A program made the position numbers and the translations under genes. DNA of 50,598 nucleotides from the NCBI GenBank assembly GCA_010094045.1, contig ML986845.1:1-50598 (forward strand). The letters are read 5' to 3'. Of the stretch, positions 11,450 to 22,350 are shown in pieces. Origin of the DNA: Lojkania enalia (lineage: Eukaryota; Ascomycota; Dothideomycetes; Pleosporales). Position 1 is the stretch's first letter, and each line of letters starts with the position of its first letter. Below the pieces are notes generated by a model. That model was not told where the DNA came from. It worked only from the letters and a program-made list of their open reading frames with translations, and did not search any database.

Positions 11450-12817
11450 ATGGCCTTCCTCTTCCGGAACCGGCAGAAGACTAATGTAGAGCTGGCGAGG
11501 TCGACAAAAGAGCTCACGCTCAAGCTGAGCGAGGAGCAAAAGCAGAATCCCAAGGTCAGGCCTCTCAACATTGCACATCTTACGAATTACAGGCTAACAA
11601 AGAGCTGGCAGCTAGAGGAGGAACTAGCTCGGAATCTGCAGCAGATGAAAATCACCCTCCAAGGCACACCCGGTACTGCTCGCCTTTCTTATATTTAGAC
11701 ATATATACTGTTTAGACATGCCATACGCCAATAGCTTCGGATCCGGATGCTGACCCAAGATCAGAGGCTGAAGTTAGCCACGAATCCGTGCACCAGCTTC
11801 TCGCCCTTATCGTGCAGGAAGATCTCCTCTACCTTCTAGCGAATAATATGCACAAGCTGCCTTTTGAGTCCCGCAAAGACGCTCAAGTTATATTCTCTAC
11901 GTCTTTTCGGTACAAGCCCGCCGGGGCCACAGACCCTCAGGTGCTACATCACGTAATACAGTTTCGCCCGGAAATAATAATATCGCTATGTAGGGGATAC
12001 GAAAGGCGGGAAAGCGCCATGCCATGCGGCGGGGTGCTTCGTGAAGCTCTCAAGTACGACGCAATTGCTGCGCTGATACTGTACGACGAGCCAACACCAG
12101 ACGGGAAGAGCAGGGATCTAGCAAGCGTGAATCCAGACATTCCCTCTTCAGGAGAAGGCGTCTTCTGGAAATTCTTCGACTGGATAGACAAAGGCGCATT
12201 TGAAGTCAGCGCGGACGCGTTTAACACATTCAGAGTATGAAAATCGGGGCCAGGAAACTGGGCAAAGCTGACGACGGCATGCAGGATATTCTGACGAAGC
12301 ATAAATCGCTGGTTGCGGGCTATCTGCAGACCAACTTCGACATGTTCTTTTCCAAATACAACGCAATACTGGTGCAGTCGGAAAGCTACGTTACGAAGAG
12401 GCAGTCAATCAAACTCTTGGGCGAGATATTGTTGGACCGTGCAAACTATGGCGTAATGACGACATACGTGGATTCGGGAGAGCATCTGAAGATCATCATG
12501 AAGCTGCTCCGGGACGATCGACGCATGATTAATTACGAGGGATTCCATGTATTCAAGGTACTGCATCCCTGCTGAACGTTTTGAAGGCAGTGTCAGACTA
12601 TAGCTAGGTCTAACAATATTAGGTGTTTGTTGCCAATCCGAACAAGTCTGTGGCCGTTCAAAGGATCCTAATCAGCAACCGCGAAAAGCTCCTGCGATTC
12701 CTCCCAACCTTTCTGGAAGATCGCACAGAAGACGACCAGTTTATTGACGAGAAAAGCTTCCTCATTCGACAAATCGAGCAGCTACCGGCCGCACCCGTCC
12801 CTCCGCCATCAGCGTGA
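11450..12817 (+). CDS. hymA: Mo25-like scaffold protein HymA
   Basis: Armadillo-type helical-repeat scaffold that activates Ste20/GCK-family kinases in the MOR/RAM morphogenesis network. The Aspergillus orthologue is needed for normal conidiophores. Exons: 11450-11554, 11612-11672, 11735-12234, 12285-12557, 12623-12817, giving 377 aa. The start MAFLFRNRQKTNVELARSTK matches the family start; an in-frame ATG at 11234 lies upstream but adds non-conserved sequence. Family features include EEELARNLQQMKITLQGTP, NNMHKLPFESRKDAQVIFS, ECGGVLREALKY-like text (here PCGGVLREALKYDAIAALIL), FFDWIDKGAFEVSADAFNTF, LTKHKSLVAGYLQTNFDMFF, YVTKRQSIKLLGEILLDRAN and HVFKVFVANPNKS (across the last splice). The 57-nt first intron (11555-11611) has no stop, so its retention would add 19 residues. 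Confidence 0.93.
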
Positions 12818-13581
12818 TTACATCCTAAGACTCCGTTTTGCGCTTCTTTTGGTTCGTTCCTAACTTCTGCATGGGCTGGAGTTGGATTCTGTTTCCTGGA
12901 TAGAGAGTACCTACCGAGCATGTGTTCAGCGTTGTCGGCGTTGGTTAGCATCAATGTAGAATTAGAGATGTCTCTGAGACGGCGGTGCGCATAGGCAAAT
13001 GGTGATGTGAGAGGCGTATGAAGCCGTGACTTGGCGCAGACGGACGGGGCTTCTCCTTGGACGAACGCTAGGGGGGAGGGAAACAGGAGAGCCAGCCCGC
13101 AAACTCAGCGTTTCAAATTCAGTAGCAACAGCATAGGACATGGCATGACTCGGGCGTGGTTACGTGACGGCTGGCCTCGTCGCGTTTGCATCACACGCGG
13201 GCACTCTGTACTCCACTGTATCCACGGAGCGGAGCTTGTGGTTACGAAGGCACGTGGCTGTCATTGGCGACGTTTCAGGGGAATGCGAAGGTCGGCTGGC
13301 CAAGCTCCCTTGCCGTGGCGATTGCTGATGAGTGTCGCATCTTTGGGCTGCGGCCAGATCTGGATCCGAACACGTCTGCGGCGCCTGTCCCCCGCCTCTT
13401 TGCAGCGTTCTCCAGCAACCAGGACTTGCTGCACCATGCACTGAGGCATTCCCCATACTCTTTGCGATCCACTCCTCGCTAGACCCCTGATGACGGCCCA
13501 ATTGCGCTGCTGCCATCTGATCCGGCGCCAAGAGGCTAAACCCGATCATCTGGCGTCCCCCGACCGAAGGACCTGGGGACC
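12818..13581. other. Intergenic region upstream of the transporter
   Basis: 764 bp of GC-rich sequence. Several overlapping ORFs occur on both strands here, as expected of GC-rich DNA, and none resembles a known protein. It holds the hymA 3' end and the promoter of the transporter gene. Confidence 0.4.
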
Positions 13582-15488
13582 ATGTCTGCCAACTCCAGCA
13601 GAGTTACCCGCTGGCTTCAGGAGCAGACGCACAAGAAGCCCGCCGACCCGGACTCGCTGCACCCAGCAGATGAGTTTCCCCTCGCGACCTTCTCCAACCC
13701 GCCCTCGTCGTCCGGCTCCGATTTGTGGAGCGACGACGGCCACCGACACTACTCCGGCGGCGACGCAGCGCGGCTCGTCTGCCCTCCCACACCTGTCATG
13801 GACGAGCACCCCGTGACGAACCACGCCCGACGCCGAAGTTCCTCCCTAGCCGGCGCGCCGGGGACATCAAAGAAGCACGCGAGGAGGCAGAGACGGCTGC
13901 AGGACGCGCACATCGCCGAAGCGGACGAGGACAAGTCTGGGTCTGACACCGATCACTCAGACTCGGGGAGCGGCAGCACCGACCTCGAGCTGGACGACAT
14001 GCGGTCCCAGGACGGCCTGGAAGATGACGAAGAGACGGGGCTGACGGGGAGAGACCGGCGGCGGAGGAGAAGGAGAAAGAGGAGGAATACCCACCTCGAC
14101 CAGCGCATCGTCGGGGAAGACCAATATACCAAGGAGGAGAAGAAGCTGGCGAATCACAATCTGATTCACTCGTTGTTCATCAACGCTGTGTTGATTGGGC
14201 TATGGTGAGGACAGCAATGAGCCTAAATTGTCGTCATACCGTGCTAATAATCTCAGGTATCTGTTTTCCATTTCCATCTCAGTCTACAACAAATGGATGT
14301 TTAAGCAGGACACAGGCGACGGGAAGACAGAGAACATCTTTCCGTTCCCGCTTTTCACGACGTGTCTGCATATGATTGTACAATTTTCGCTCGCGTCGCT
14401 AGTGCTCTTCTTAGTACCCTCTTTTCGACCGCGACACGACTCGCTCAATCCCCATGGCCCGCCCGCCTACCAAGAGCCGGAGGATTTAAAGAAGCCTATC
14501 ATGACTAGGTGGTTCTACCTCACCCGCATTGGCCCCTGCGGCGTAGCAACGGGGATGGACATTGGATTGGGCAACACGAGCTTGAAGTTCATTTCCTTGA
14601 CTTTCTTTAGTAAGTCAAACAGACAGTTAAATGATTGGATGATGTTTAACGTAAACTTCAGCTATGTGTAAATCTTCTGCTCTTGGCTTTGTACTGCTAT
14701 TTGCATTCCTGTTCCGTCTAGAGCAGCCGTCCTGGAGGCTTGTGCTCATCATCCTCGTTATGACCATCGGAGTCGTTATGATGGTAGCTGGCGAAGCTGC
14801 CTTCCATGCGCTTGGCTTCGTCCTCGTTATGACCTCTGCCTGCTCATCGGGCTTCCGCTGGTCCCTGACCCAAATCCTCTTACTCCGGCATCCCGCCACC
14901 TCGAACCCATTCTCATCAATATTTTTCCTAGCACCCGTCATGTTCCTCAGCTTGTTTGTGCTAGCGGTTCCAGTGGAAGGCTTTGGCGCTCTCGCCGAAG
15001 GACTCTCGAAGCTATTCAATACCAAAGGGACTGCTTTGGGAATTGGCATCTTGCTCTTCCCAGGTTGTCTGGCATTTCTTATGACATCATCTGAGTTTGC
15101 CTTGCTCAAAAGGACAAGCGTTGTGACGCTGAGTATCTGCGGCATTTTCAAAGAGGTGGTCACAATTACTACGGCCAACCTTGTCTTCCATGATCCGCTC
15201 ACTCCAATTAACCTCACTGGATTGCTTGTCACGATTGGTAGCATCGCGGCCTATAATTATATGAAGATTAAGAAAATGCGCGACGAAGCGCGCATGCAGG
15301 CGCATATCACTGCACAAGAGGAGTACACGCCTGTACTCACTCAGGACCCTGATATCACCGGCGCATCATCGAGTACTAGGAATCTCATTGGAAATAGTTT
15401 GAGTCTAGCACCTGGCGTAAATGGGCCAGCGGCTGTGGATAGCCCGTCGAGAGCCTCACCCGTCAAGAGGCCGGAGGATTTAGAGTAA
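13582..15488 (+). CDS. Nucleotide-sugar/triose-phosphate-type transporter (TPT family, SLC35C2/YMD8-like)
   Basis: Multi-pass membrane protein of the drug/metabolite transporter superfamily, probably in Golgi or ER; the substrate cannot be told from sequence. Exons: 13582-14204, 14257-14609, 14662-15488, giving 600 aa. Residues 1-about 195 form a long hydrophilic cytosolic extension with acidic Ser runs (DKSGSDTDHSDSGSGS) and a basic run of nine consecutive Arg/Lys residues. The membrane core starts at HNLIHSLFINAVLIGLWYLF. It includes the family-type FSISISVYNKWMF, GMDIGLGNTSLKFISLTFFT, SACSSGFRWSLTQILLL and LTLSICGIFKEVVTI-like text (here VVTLSICGIFKEVVTIT). The Ser-rich C-terminal tail ends PVKRPEDLE. 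All splice sites are ordinary GT-AG. Confidence 0.87.
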
Positions 15489-15883
15489 ACTATCTGTACG
15501 AATCTCTTTCATCTCGGGAAGCAAAACTTTGTTTGGAGCGTAGCTTGCATATGTACGGCATTGAAAGGCGTTTGGGATGCCCTTGTATCTGGGCCTGAGA
15601 CATTGATTGAAATATACGTATATTTCTTGTTTTCCGGTGAATGCGTTCCTGAGAGCCGGGACTTTTCTGTGATGTTGTGGAGTAATGATTCGTAGCAGTT
15701 AGGCCTGGGATAGGCTTACGATGTGCGGCGATGCAATATAAATCAAATCAGATGACAGCCGTATATCGAACTGATAATAGTGTATTGTATATTTATCAAC
15801 CTACACGGGAAAAATAATAGCACCGTACTACAAGTACAGTTATAGGCAGTGGCTCTCCACATCCCACAACCCCACAGCCTCTC

Positions 15884-15929
15884 ATTGGCTCGCGTCCATC
15901 ACACATGACATTGCTGGCTGCCCTATTGG
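15884..15929. promoter_or_regulatory. Paired CCAAT boxes upstream of cytochrome b561 gene
   Basis: Two ATTGG cores (inverted CCAAT), at 15884-15888 and 15925-15929, lie 41 bp apart and 205-250 bp before the ATG of the next gene. CCAAT pairs are the usual target of the fungal HapB/C/E complex. A CACGTCATCG sequence follows near 15962. The function is inferred. The rest of the 15489-16133 spacer shows nothing else notable. Confidence 0.4.
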
Positions 15930-16133
15930 TCGCCCATTTCCCCAAACGTACGGGGATCTCGCACGTCATCGACGACGAAGCTCCCAGTCAAGAGCAAGCG
16001 ACAACTTAACCATCTTGTTATTTATTTGTTTGTTTATTTGCAACTGTTCCCCGTTGGGAATCCAAGTTCCTGGTATTGCCTCCCTCTTTCTCTCCACCAA
16101 CACCAACAAACGCGAAACCACGGCTCCAGAGGA

Positions 16134-17111
16134 ATGGCGTCCGCAACAGGAATTCCGGAAAATGCGATAAATGAGCGGGAGGGCGAGGATGAGCCGTTAC
16201 TGGGCCATAGAGGCGACGCTTCGCAGATGGAGGGCCAGAATATTGTTTTGAATCTTTGGATTGGTCAGTTTAGTCGGATTGCAGAACTTGCGATGGAGTT
16301 TGGTTAACGATAGAGCAGGCACGGCGCCGTTGGCGCAGGCGGGCATATGGATTGTGAGTACTCGAATTGGAGATTGTAAAGGATAGCTGTGGATTCTGAC
16401 TTGGATAGCTCGCGGCGATAGTCTGGGGCAGCATCTTCACGCATCAACTCATTTTCTTCTCTTCCCATCCTGTACGCTTTCCCCTGCCGCTTCCATCCCT
16501 CCGCTAACTCTGCATCCAGCTCCTCAACTCTGTAAGCAGCGCACCATAGACACCATACCTATCGAACCGCGAAACTGATATACTGATATCCGCAGGCCGG
16601 TCTCCTACTCGTAACGCAATCCCAACTCATTCTCCAACCTACCCACACTCCCCGCCAAAAACGCATGGGCACAATCATCCACTCAACCCTCAACCTCCTC
16701 GCTACCCTCTCCCTAACCGCCGGCTTCATCGTCATCGAAATCAATAAACGGCCCCCCGGCCACGACCATTTTGTCTCCCCACATGCCTTCCTGGGCCTCA
16801 TCTTCTACATCCTCATATACCTGCAGGCTATCGTCGGATTTACTATGTACCTTGTGCCACAGCTATACGGCGGCATTGAGAAGGCGAAGAGCGTGTGGAA
16901 GTACCATAGGCTGAGTGGATATGTTGTCAGCCTGATTGGCTTGGCAACGGTTTGTGCGGCGACGTGGACAGATTATAGTCTTGGGTTTCTGTACATACAG
17001 CATTGGGCTGTTATTGTGGCGAGTGTGTTGGTGATAATGGGGGTTTGGCCGAGGATTAGGCTAGCGAAGTTTGGAATTAAGAAGGATGAGGGAGAGACGT
17101 TGGCGGGGTAG
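16134..17111 (+). CDS. Cytochrome b561/ferric-reductase-like transmembrane domain protein
   Basis: Membrane protein with the b561 fold, which uses paired histidines to bind two haems and move electrons across a membrane. Exons: 16134-16263, 16319-16353, 16409-16471, 16520-16531, 16596-17111, giving 251 aa. The start is MASATGIPENAINEREGEDE; an ATG at 16026 is in frame but gives an unlikely leader. Membrane segments: AGIWILAAIVWGSIFTHQLI; NSAGLLLVTQSQLIL; HSTLNLLATLSLTAGFIVIE; HAFLGLIFYILIYLQAIVGF; LSGYVVSLIGLATVCAATW; HWAVIVASVLVIMGVWP. Candidate haem histidines are in FTHQLIFFSSHP, GTIIHSTLN, DHFVSPHAFLG and WKYHRLSGY. The 12-nt exon coding LLNS is required to keep frame. No DOMON domain is present, so it resembles stand-alone fungal b561 proteins. 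Confidence 0.87.
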
Positions 17112-18161
17112 GGGGATGGAAAAGGAGATGTGGATGTTGATTGAGAGGTGGGGTCGGTGGAGGCGGTGGAATGGCATAAGATCTGGCGTTTACGACCGAA
17201 AGTTAGATTGATGGTTAATGGGCATTTTCATCTCTTTTAATTATATGCCTGCGTAGTCGTATCATGTACCTAGTTCTCTCTCCTGTTTTCTCTCAAGCCG
17301 ACACATCCACCACATATATCGTTTTAACCCTATCTATACTATTACACCCCCACTCTGATTCTCATTCCGCTCTAAAGCCTGTCCCATTAGCTCACATGCA
17401 GCGCAAGCTAAGGAAAAGGACCCTACTAAATGATGAGTATGGGTTAGGCCGATTTAGTGCTAGATTGGAAAAGGGATTATATAATTCATTTTTCAGAAAC
17501 GGGCAATTTGTGCGTTAATAAGTTTTTTTTTTTTTTTTTTGAATAGACGGTGGATAGCGCGGTTGGACAGGGAAATACAACTAGGGAAGACACAATAAGT
17601 AATGAGGAGATTAAGAAAAGAGCATTTGTGGCTATTGGAACAAAGGGGTCGTAGATTGTGCGGCTAGATTTAGCACGATAGGAAGAGAGTTAAGAGCTAG
17701 GAAAGTGCTAGATTGAAATAGTGGTAGAGGAGAGGGTAGGTTCCACGTCCAGGACAGATTGGCTAACAATAATAAAAGAATAACCCTTTAGTCGCGATAA
17801 TGTACTTTAAGCATCTAAATGACGTAGCAAGAGTCTTGGAAGTTTTATAATATCCCTTGGATAGAACGAAGCACCTAGGTTCTTTAAAACAAGCGGCATC
17901 ATCCAAAACGGAGCAACACACCACTCTAAAATCCCCAGACATTCCTCCTCATCGCATCCACCTAGCAAATCTTTTCTATATACAACCTTCTAATGCCTAC
18001 TACTAATTATACTTCGTACCTACCATTCGCGGAGTTCGGAATAGGTACCCCGAATGACTCATCCTCCCCATCTTCCCTATACATAAACCACCACCCCAAT
18101 CCAATCCAATTCCGCCCCAAACTAACCACACTCCCCACAAAAACTCTCACCACCTATAAAA
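17112..18161. other. AT-rich spacer with an 18-T tract
   Basis: About 1 kb with no conserved coding region. A run of 18 T occupies 17523-17540. A short frame at 17264-17518 is not conserved as far as I can tell. The last 250 bp is C-rich on the plus strand, common in fungal promoters just before an ATG. Confidence 0.5.
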
Positions 18162-18955
18162 ATGCCCGACCCTAATCTCTCGATCTCTCCATTGACGGAC
18201 CAAGACATCCCCACCTACGTCTCCATTCGCCACGAAACCTTCATCCCCACAGTAAACAAGGTCCTGTATTCCCGCCAACCCTCCCCCTCACCCGAGACCT
18301 TCCAAGGCATTGCCGAAGGCGTCCGCAAGGGCCTCAACGATGGCATCATCTATCTCAAATGCGTTGACGATTCGTCGGGGGAGATGATCGCGGGTGCGCG
18401 GTGGCAGTACTTGCGTTCCAAAGTCCCTTCCGAAGAATTCGATGAAAGCGGAAAGGTGAGGAGGCGGCCCTGGGAGGAGGTAGAGGACAGTTTAAAGATC
18501 CCGGAGATGTATAGCGAGAGCGACGAGCGCGTTTGGAATGGTTTCTTTGGGGGGTTGGCGGAGGGGAAGAGGAGGGTTATGGGGGACCGGCCGTATTACG
18601 GTATGTATTCATCTGGCTTTTTCTTTTTCTTTTTCTTTTTTTTTTAAAAGGGGAGAAGAAAAAAAGGGGGGGTTTTGAGGGTGGAGGAAGGAAGTGTTAT
18701 TATTAATGGGATGCTGACGGTCTCGCAGTCCTCGATACGCTGGTTACCCATCCGGATCATCACCGACGCGGGGCGGGTACACTTCTCACTGCCTGGGGTT
18801 GCGATAGGGCGGATGAGAAGGGGATTGAGGTGTATCTAGAGGCGAGTCCGATGGGAAAGCCGCTGTATGAGCGCTTTGGGTTTCAGGAGGTGGGCAAAGT
18901 GAATGTCGAACTTGGGCAGTTTGGGTGGAAGGATTTGGAGTTCATTGTCAGTTGA
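18162..18955 (+). CDS. GNAT-family N-acetyltransferase
   Basis: Small acetyl-CoA-dependent acyltransferase; the substrate is unknown. Exons 18162-18600 and 18729-18955 give 221 aa. The start MPDPNLSISPLTDQDIPTYV is the first ATG after a C-rich leader and opens the first GNAT strand and helix. The acetyl-CoA-binding motif A is split by the intron: VLDTLVTHPDHHRRGAGTLL continues the fold directly at the start of exon 2, with R-R-G-A-G/T as the P-loop-like element. YLEASPMGKPLYERFGFQEV is the usual C-terminal motif B (the xxLYexxGF type). The long insert between strands (DESGKVRRRPWEEVEDSLKI) is common in fungal paralogues. The 128-nt intron carries an unusual pyrimidine and then purine run. Confidence 0.87.
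18617..18672 (+). repeat. Pyrimidine/purine tract inside the GNAT intron
   Basis: Within the 18601-18728 intron a T-rich tract with regular TTTTTC spacing (about 18617-18645) is followed at once by an A/G-only tract (about 18646-18672). The two can pair loosely (T with A, some T with G), so a hairpin in the unspliced RNA is possible. The intron is also twice the normal length here. Confidence 0.6.
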
Positions 18956-19237
18956 GAAAATATATGGTTGATGTAAATCTGCGCTAACGTTTCACAGCTA
19001 ATGAGAAGGCCGAGCAAACAGGAGAGGGAAGCGGCAAGTCGATGAGGGGCATTGCGTGGGGAATTGAGAGTGGAAAGGAATAAAAGTCGGACGAGACATT
19101 ATAAAAACCTGAGACCGTGTACGGAACTTCAGCGGAGGCTAGCGGGCGTCATTCATATTAGAGTATAGGTAATTATACAAGTGTCGATATTGATATAAGA
19201 CAAGCTACGAATGTGGCACTCCAAGAACCTCTGGCCC

Positions 19238-22200
19238 TCACTTGCCCTTCCCACCAGCTCTCTCTCTAATCTTATCCTCTTTCTCTTGTTTCTCAGCGAA
19301 GATCCTAAAGAACAGTCCAAACCATTCCCTCTCTCGACTAGACAAAGTCCTACAAGGGTTCTTCAAGGTCATGGCGAGGATTTCTTTCACACTTCTCCGC
19401 AATACCTTCAATGCAACTGCAACTGTCCAATCCTTGGCTGAGAATCTCAGCACATTACCTTGAAAACTAATGACGCCGGCATGCAACTTGAAGTCCATGT
19501 CAGCACCAACCATGAGCACCATTGGGAGTGGGTGAACGATGGATGTCGAATGGGCATTGTAGAATTTATTGGTTGATTGCATGATGTGGTAATACGAGAG
19601 GAACTTGGCGGTGGATGGGTTGATGGGAGTGGCCTTGTTTACGGAAGTGGGTGCTAGGCTAACATTCTGATTATTGGAGATATTACGCCACCCTTTGCCG
19701 TCACGTATGAGAATCTTTGGGTAGAATGCCGTTGCTATGACTGAGTTGACAAGGATGTCATTATCGGAGTGGATATTATGCTGTGCTGGGACTGAGACAA
19801 ATGAGCGATGTCGAGCCGTGCTACGGTATCTGCTTAGTGCTCTTAGCTCTTCGACGGTAAGCTGAATGAAACCTGCATCGACGAGTGAAGAGAGCAGCTG
19901 AGCCTTCAAGTCCTCAATATTGCTAAGATTTTGAGCGGAGAGGAAGTTTTTTTGACAGAATTGTACCTCTGAACGTCCTGGCGTTGTGCAGATGGCTTTC
20001 CACGATTTGTAGGCGTTGAAGGCGGTTAAGAGATCGGAATCACCCTTCTTGAAGGCCATTCGGGTAGCGTCGGCTCGTTGTTTCGCACCAAAAGGTGTAA
20101 GAAAGGGTGATTTTGATGATAGTATGGCCGCAATCGTAATGGCAACATCTACGCACCCGAATATACTGGATAGGAGAACAAGCTTGCCTAGGTGTGCATC
20201 AAGAGGAAGCTTTGCAAGCTGGCGACCGAGTGACGTAAGTTCCTCGCTGGCTGTAAGAGCATTAACCTCGACAAGGGCGTCAATTGCTCTCCGGATGTTC
20301 CGTGAAGACGGTGGATCTAGTGCTTCGGAGAGCGTTTTCTCGATATCGCCGAGTTTGCAGATCTTGGTCCGCATCACAAGATCCTGAAGAGACAATCGAA
20401 GCATTTCTGGAGTCTGCTGGTCGGTCATCATGTTGTCATGGCGGTATTTCGTGAAAAGGTGGAAACACAATCCCTCCTGCACACGGCCCGCTCGACCACG
20501 CCGCTGCTTCGCGTTTGCGCGGGAAATGAAGGACTGGGTTAGCCGTGATAATTGCCTTCTCTCGTCGAAACGCATCTCCTTATGTTTGCCAGTATCGATT
20601 ACACAGGTAATGTCTGGAATTGTGATTCCGGTCTCTGCAATGTTGGTGGCTAAGACGATTTTTCGCGCACCTGGTGAAGGCACAACAAAAGCAGCTTGCT
20701 GTTCATCGCTGGAAATAGTAGAGTGAAGTGGGTATATAAGCCAATTCTTGTCGAATGAGGGGTGGCTAAGGAACATATCATGTAACTGTCGGATTTCTGC
20801 GATACCAGGTAGAAACACCAGGAATGCATTGCTATAGTGGGTGAGGTGTGGGTCGAAAGCAACAGACTCGATAAGGCGAACGATGAGATCATAGTCAATA
20901 CAGTACTCGTCATAGCTTGCGAGTACGTTACGGGTCGCATTGCTGTAACCAGAAAGCTTGCTCGGAATACCCGACTTGCCTTTGCTTTCGGTTTCCTCTT
21001 CATTTCCACTTGTATCGGAATCATTCATGTTATCACCTGCCGCCACATTATAATGCGTGTATTCAATCGCATCCTCTAAGAACTTGGTCTGTACAGGGAA
21101 TGTTCGGCCAGGTACTGTCAATATTGGAGCATCATTCAGATACTTCGAAAAGCGTTGAGCATCCACGGTTGCGCTCATCAAAACGACTTTTAGGTCAGGC
21201 CTGAGAATCATCAGAGAGCGAAGCACAATCAGCAGAAAGTCAGTATCAATGCTGTACTCGTCAGTCGTCGTGAAGAGATGCTGTCAGGGGTATGGATCTT
21301 ACTTGCGCTCATGAACCTCGTCAATGATTAAGTGAGTGACCTCATCTAAGTTCTTAGATGATTCTAGCATGCGTAAAACTACGCCAACGGTCGCATATAC
21401 GAGTCTTGATTGAGCGGACGTCTTGGTCTCTAAACGGATAGCGTAACCAACTAAAGATCGTGGCGTGCCAAGATCCTTCGGTCCCTCGCCTAATTCTTCA
21501 CTAACACGTTGTGCTAGGGAGATTGCAGAAATTCGTCTGGGTTCTGTACAAAAGATCTTGCACTGTTTGCCTTGCGAGAGCGAATGTTCGAGAATGTAGG
21601 ATGGAACCTGAGTGCTCTTCCCACAACCGGTCTCACCGCAGAGAATTGTGACCTGATTTTGACCAATTGTTGAGAGTATTGAGTCGCGAAACCCGTAAAC
21701 TGGAAGGTTTGAACGAATGGAAAGCATCTGTCGGAATGTGGGCGTCGACGACTTCAAACTCCAAATCTCTTGAAGGTTTTCAAGGCCGTGGAAAAGTGCA
21801 CTACGACCGGAATTCGACGCATTCGGATTAGCTGTGCTTGCTTGGCTGCGCCGTTTGAACTGGTTGGTGAGGACCATACCACCCGACTCCTCATCCTCCA
21901 ATTGGTCTTGGATTATAGAGCGGAGATTCTTGATTGCGTCACGGTCTGCTGCATCCGCTGCATCCTTTTGATGGTCTAAGAATTCTCTATAGAGATCTCT
22001 CCAATTGGATGGAAGGCGTAGATATGTCTTTTCTTCTCGGGCCGAAGCAGCAAACAACGAGAAAAGAGCAGCAGTAGCGATGTAACTATGGCTTTGTTCA
22101 ACGGAGACCGTAGCCATAGTTGATGCTTGGAATACTGCTTGCATATCACTGAACTTACATACCACACCGGGAATATCTTCTTCGTAGACAACATTCGGGA

Positions 22201-22308
22201 TTTTGGTCCATCTTATAATTAACGAGGATCGGCATGAATATACATTCTCGGAGATAATGTTGTATACTAGACGAGCACCTTGATCTCTGTCCAATGCTGT
22301 TAGTCCAA

Positions 22309-22350
<42 letters not shown>

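Noticed and set aside
11087..11578. 163-codon minus ORF opposite the start of hymA.
   Set aside because: It overlaps well-supported hymA exons and its translation (LLLLLAQLERELFCR) has no family match.
13031..13549. Several overlapping ORFs before the transporter gene.
   Set aside because: All are in a GC-rich promoter region, in competing frames on both strands, with low-complexity Arg/Pro-rich translations.
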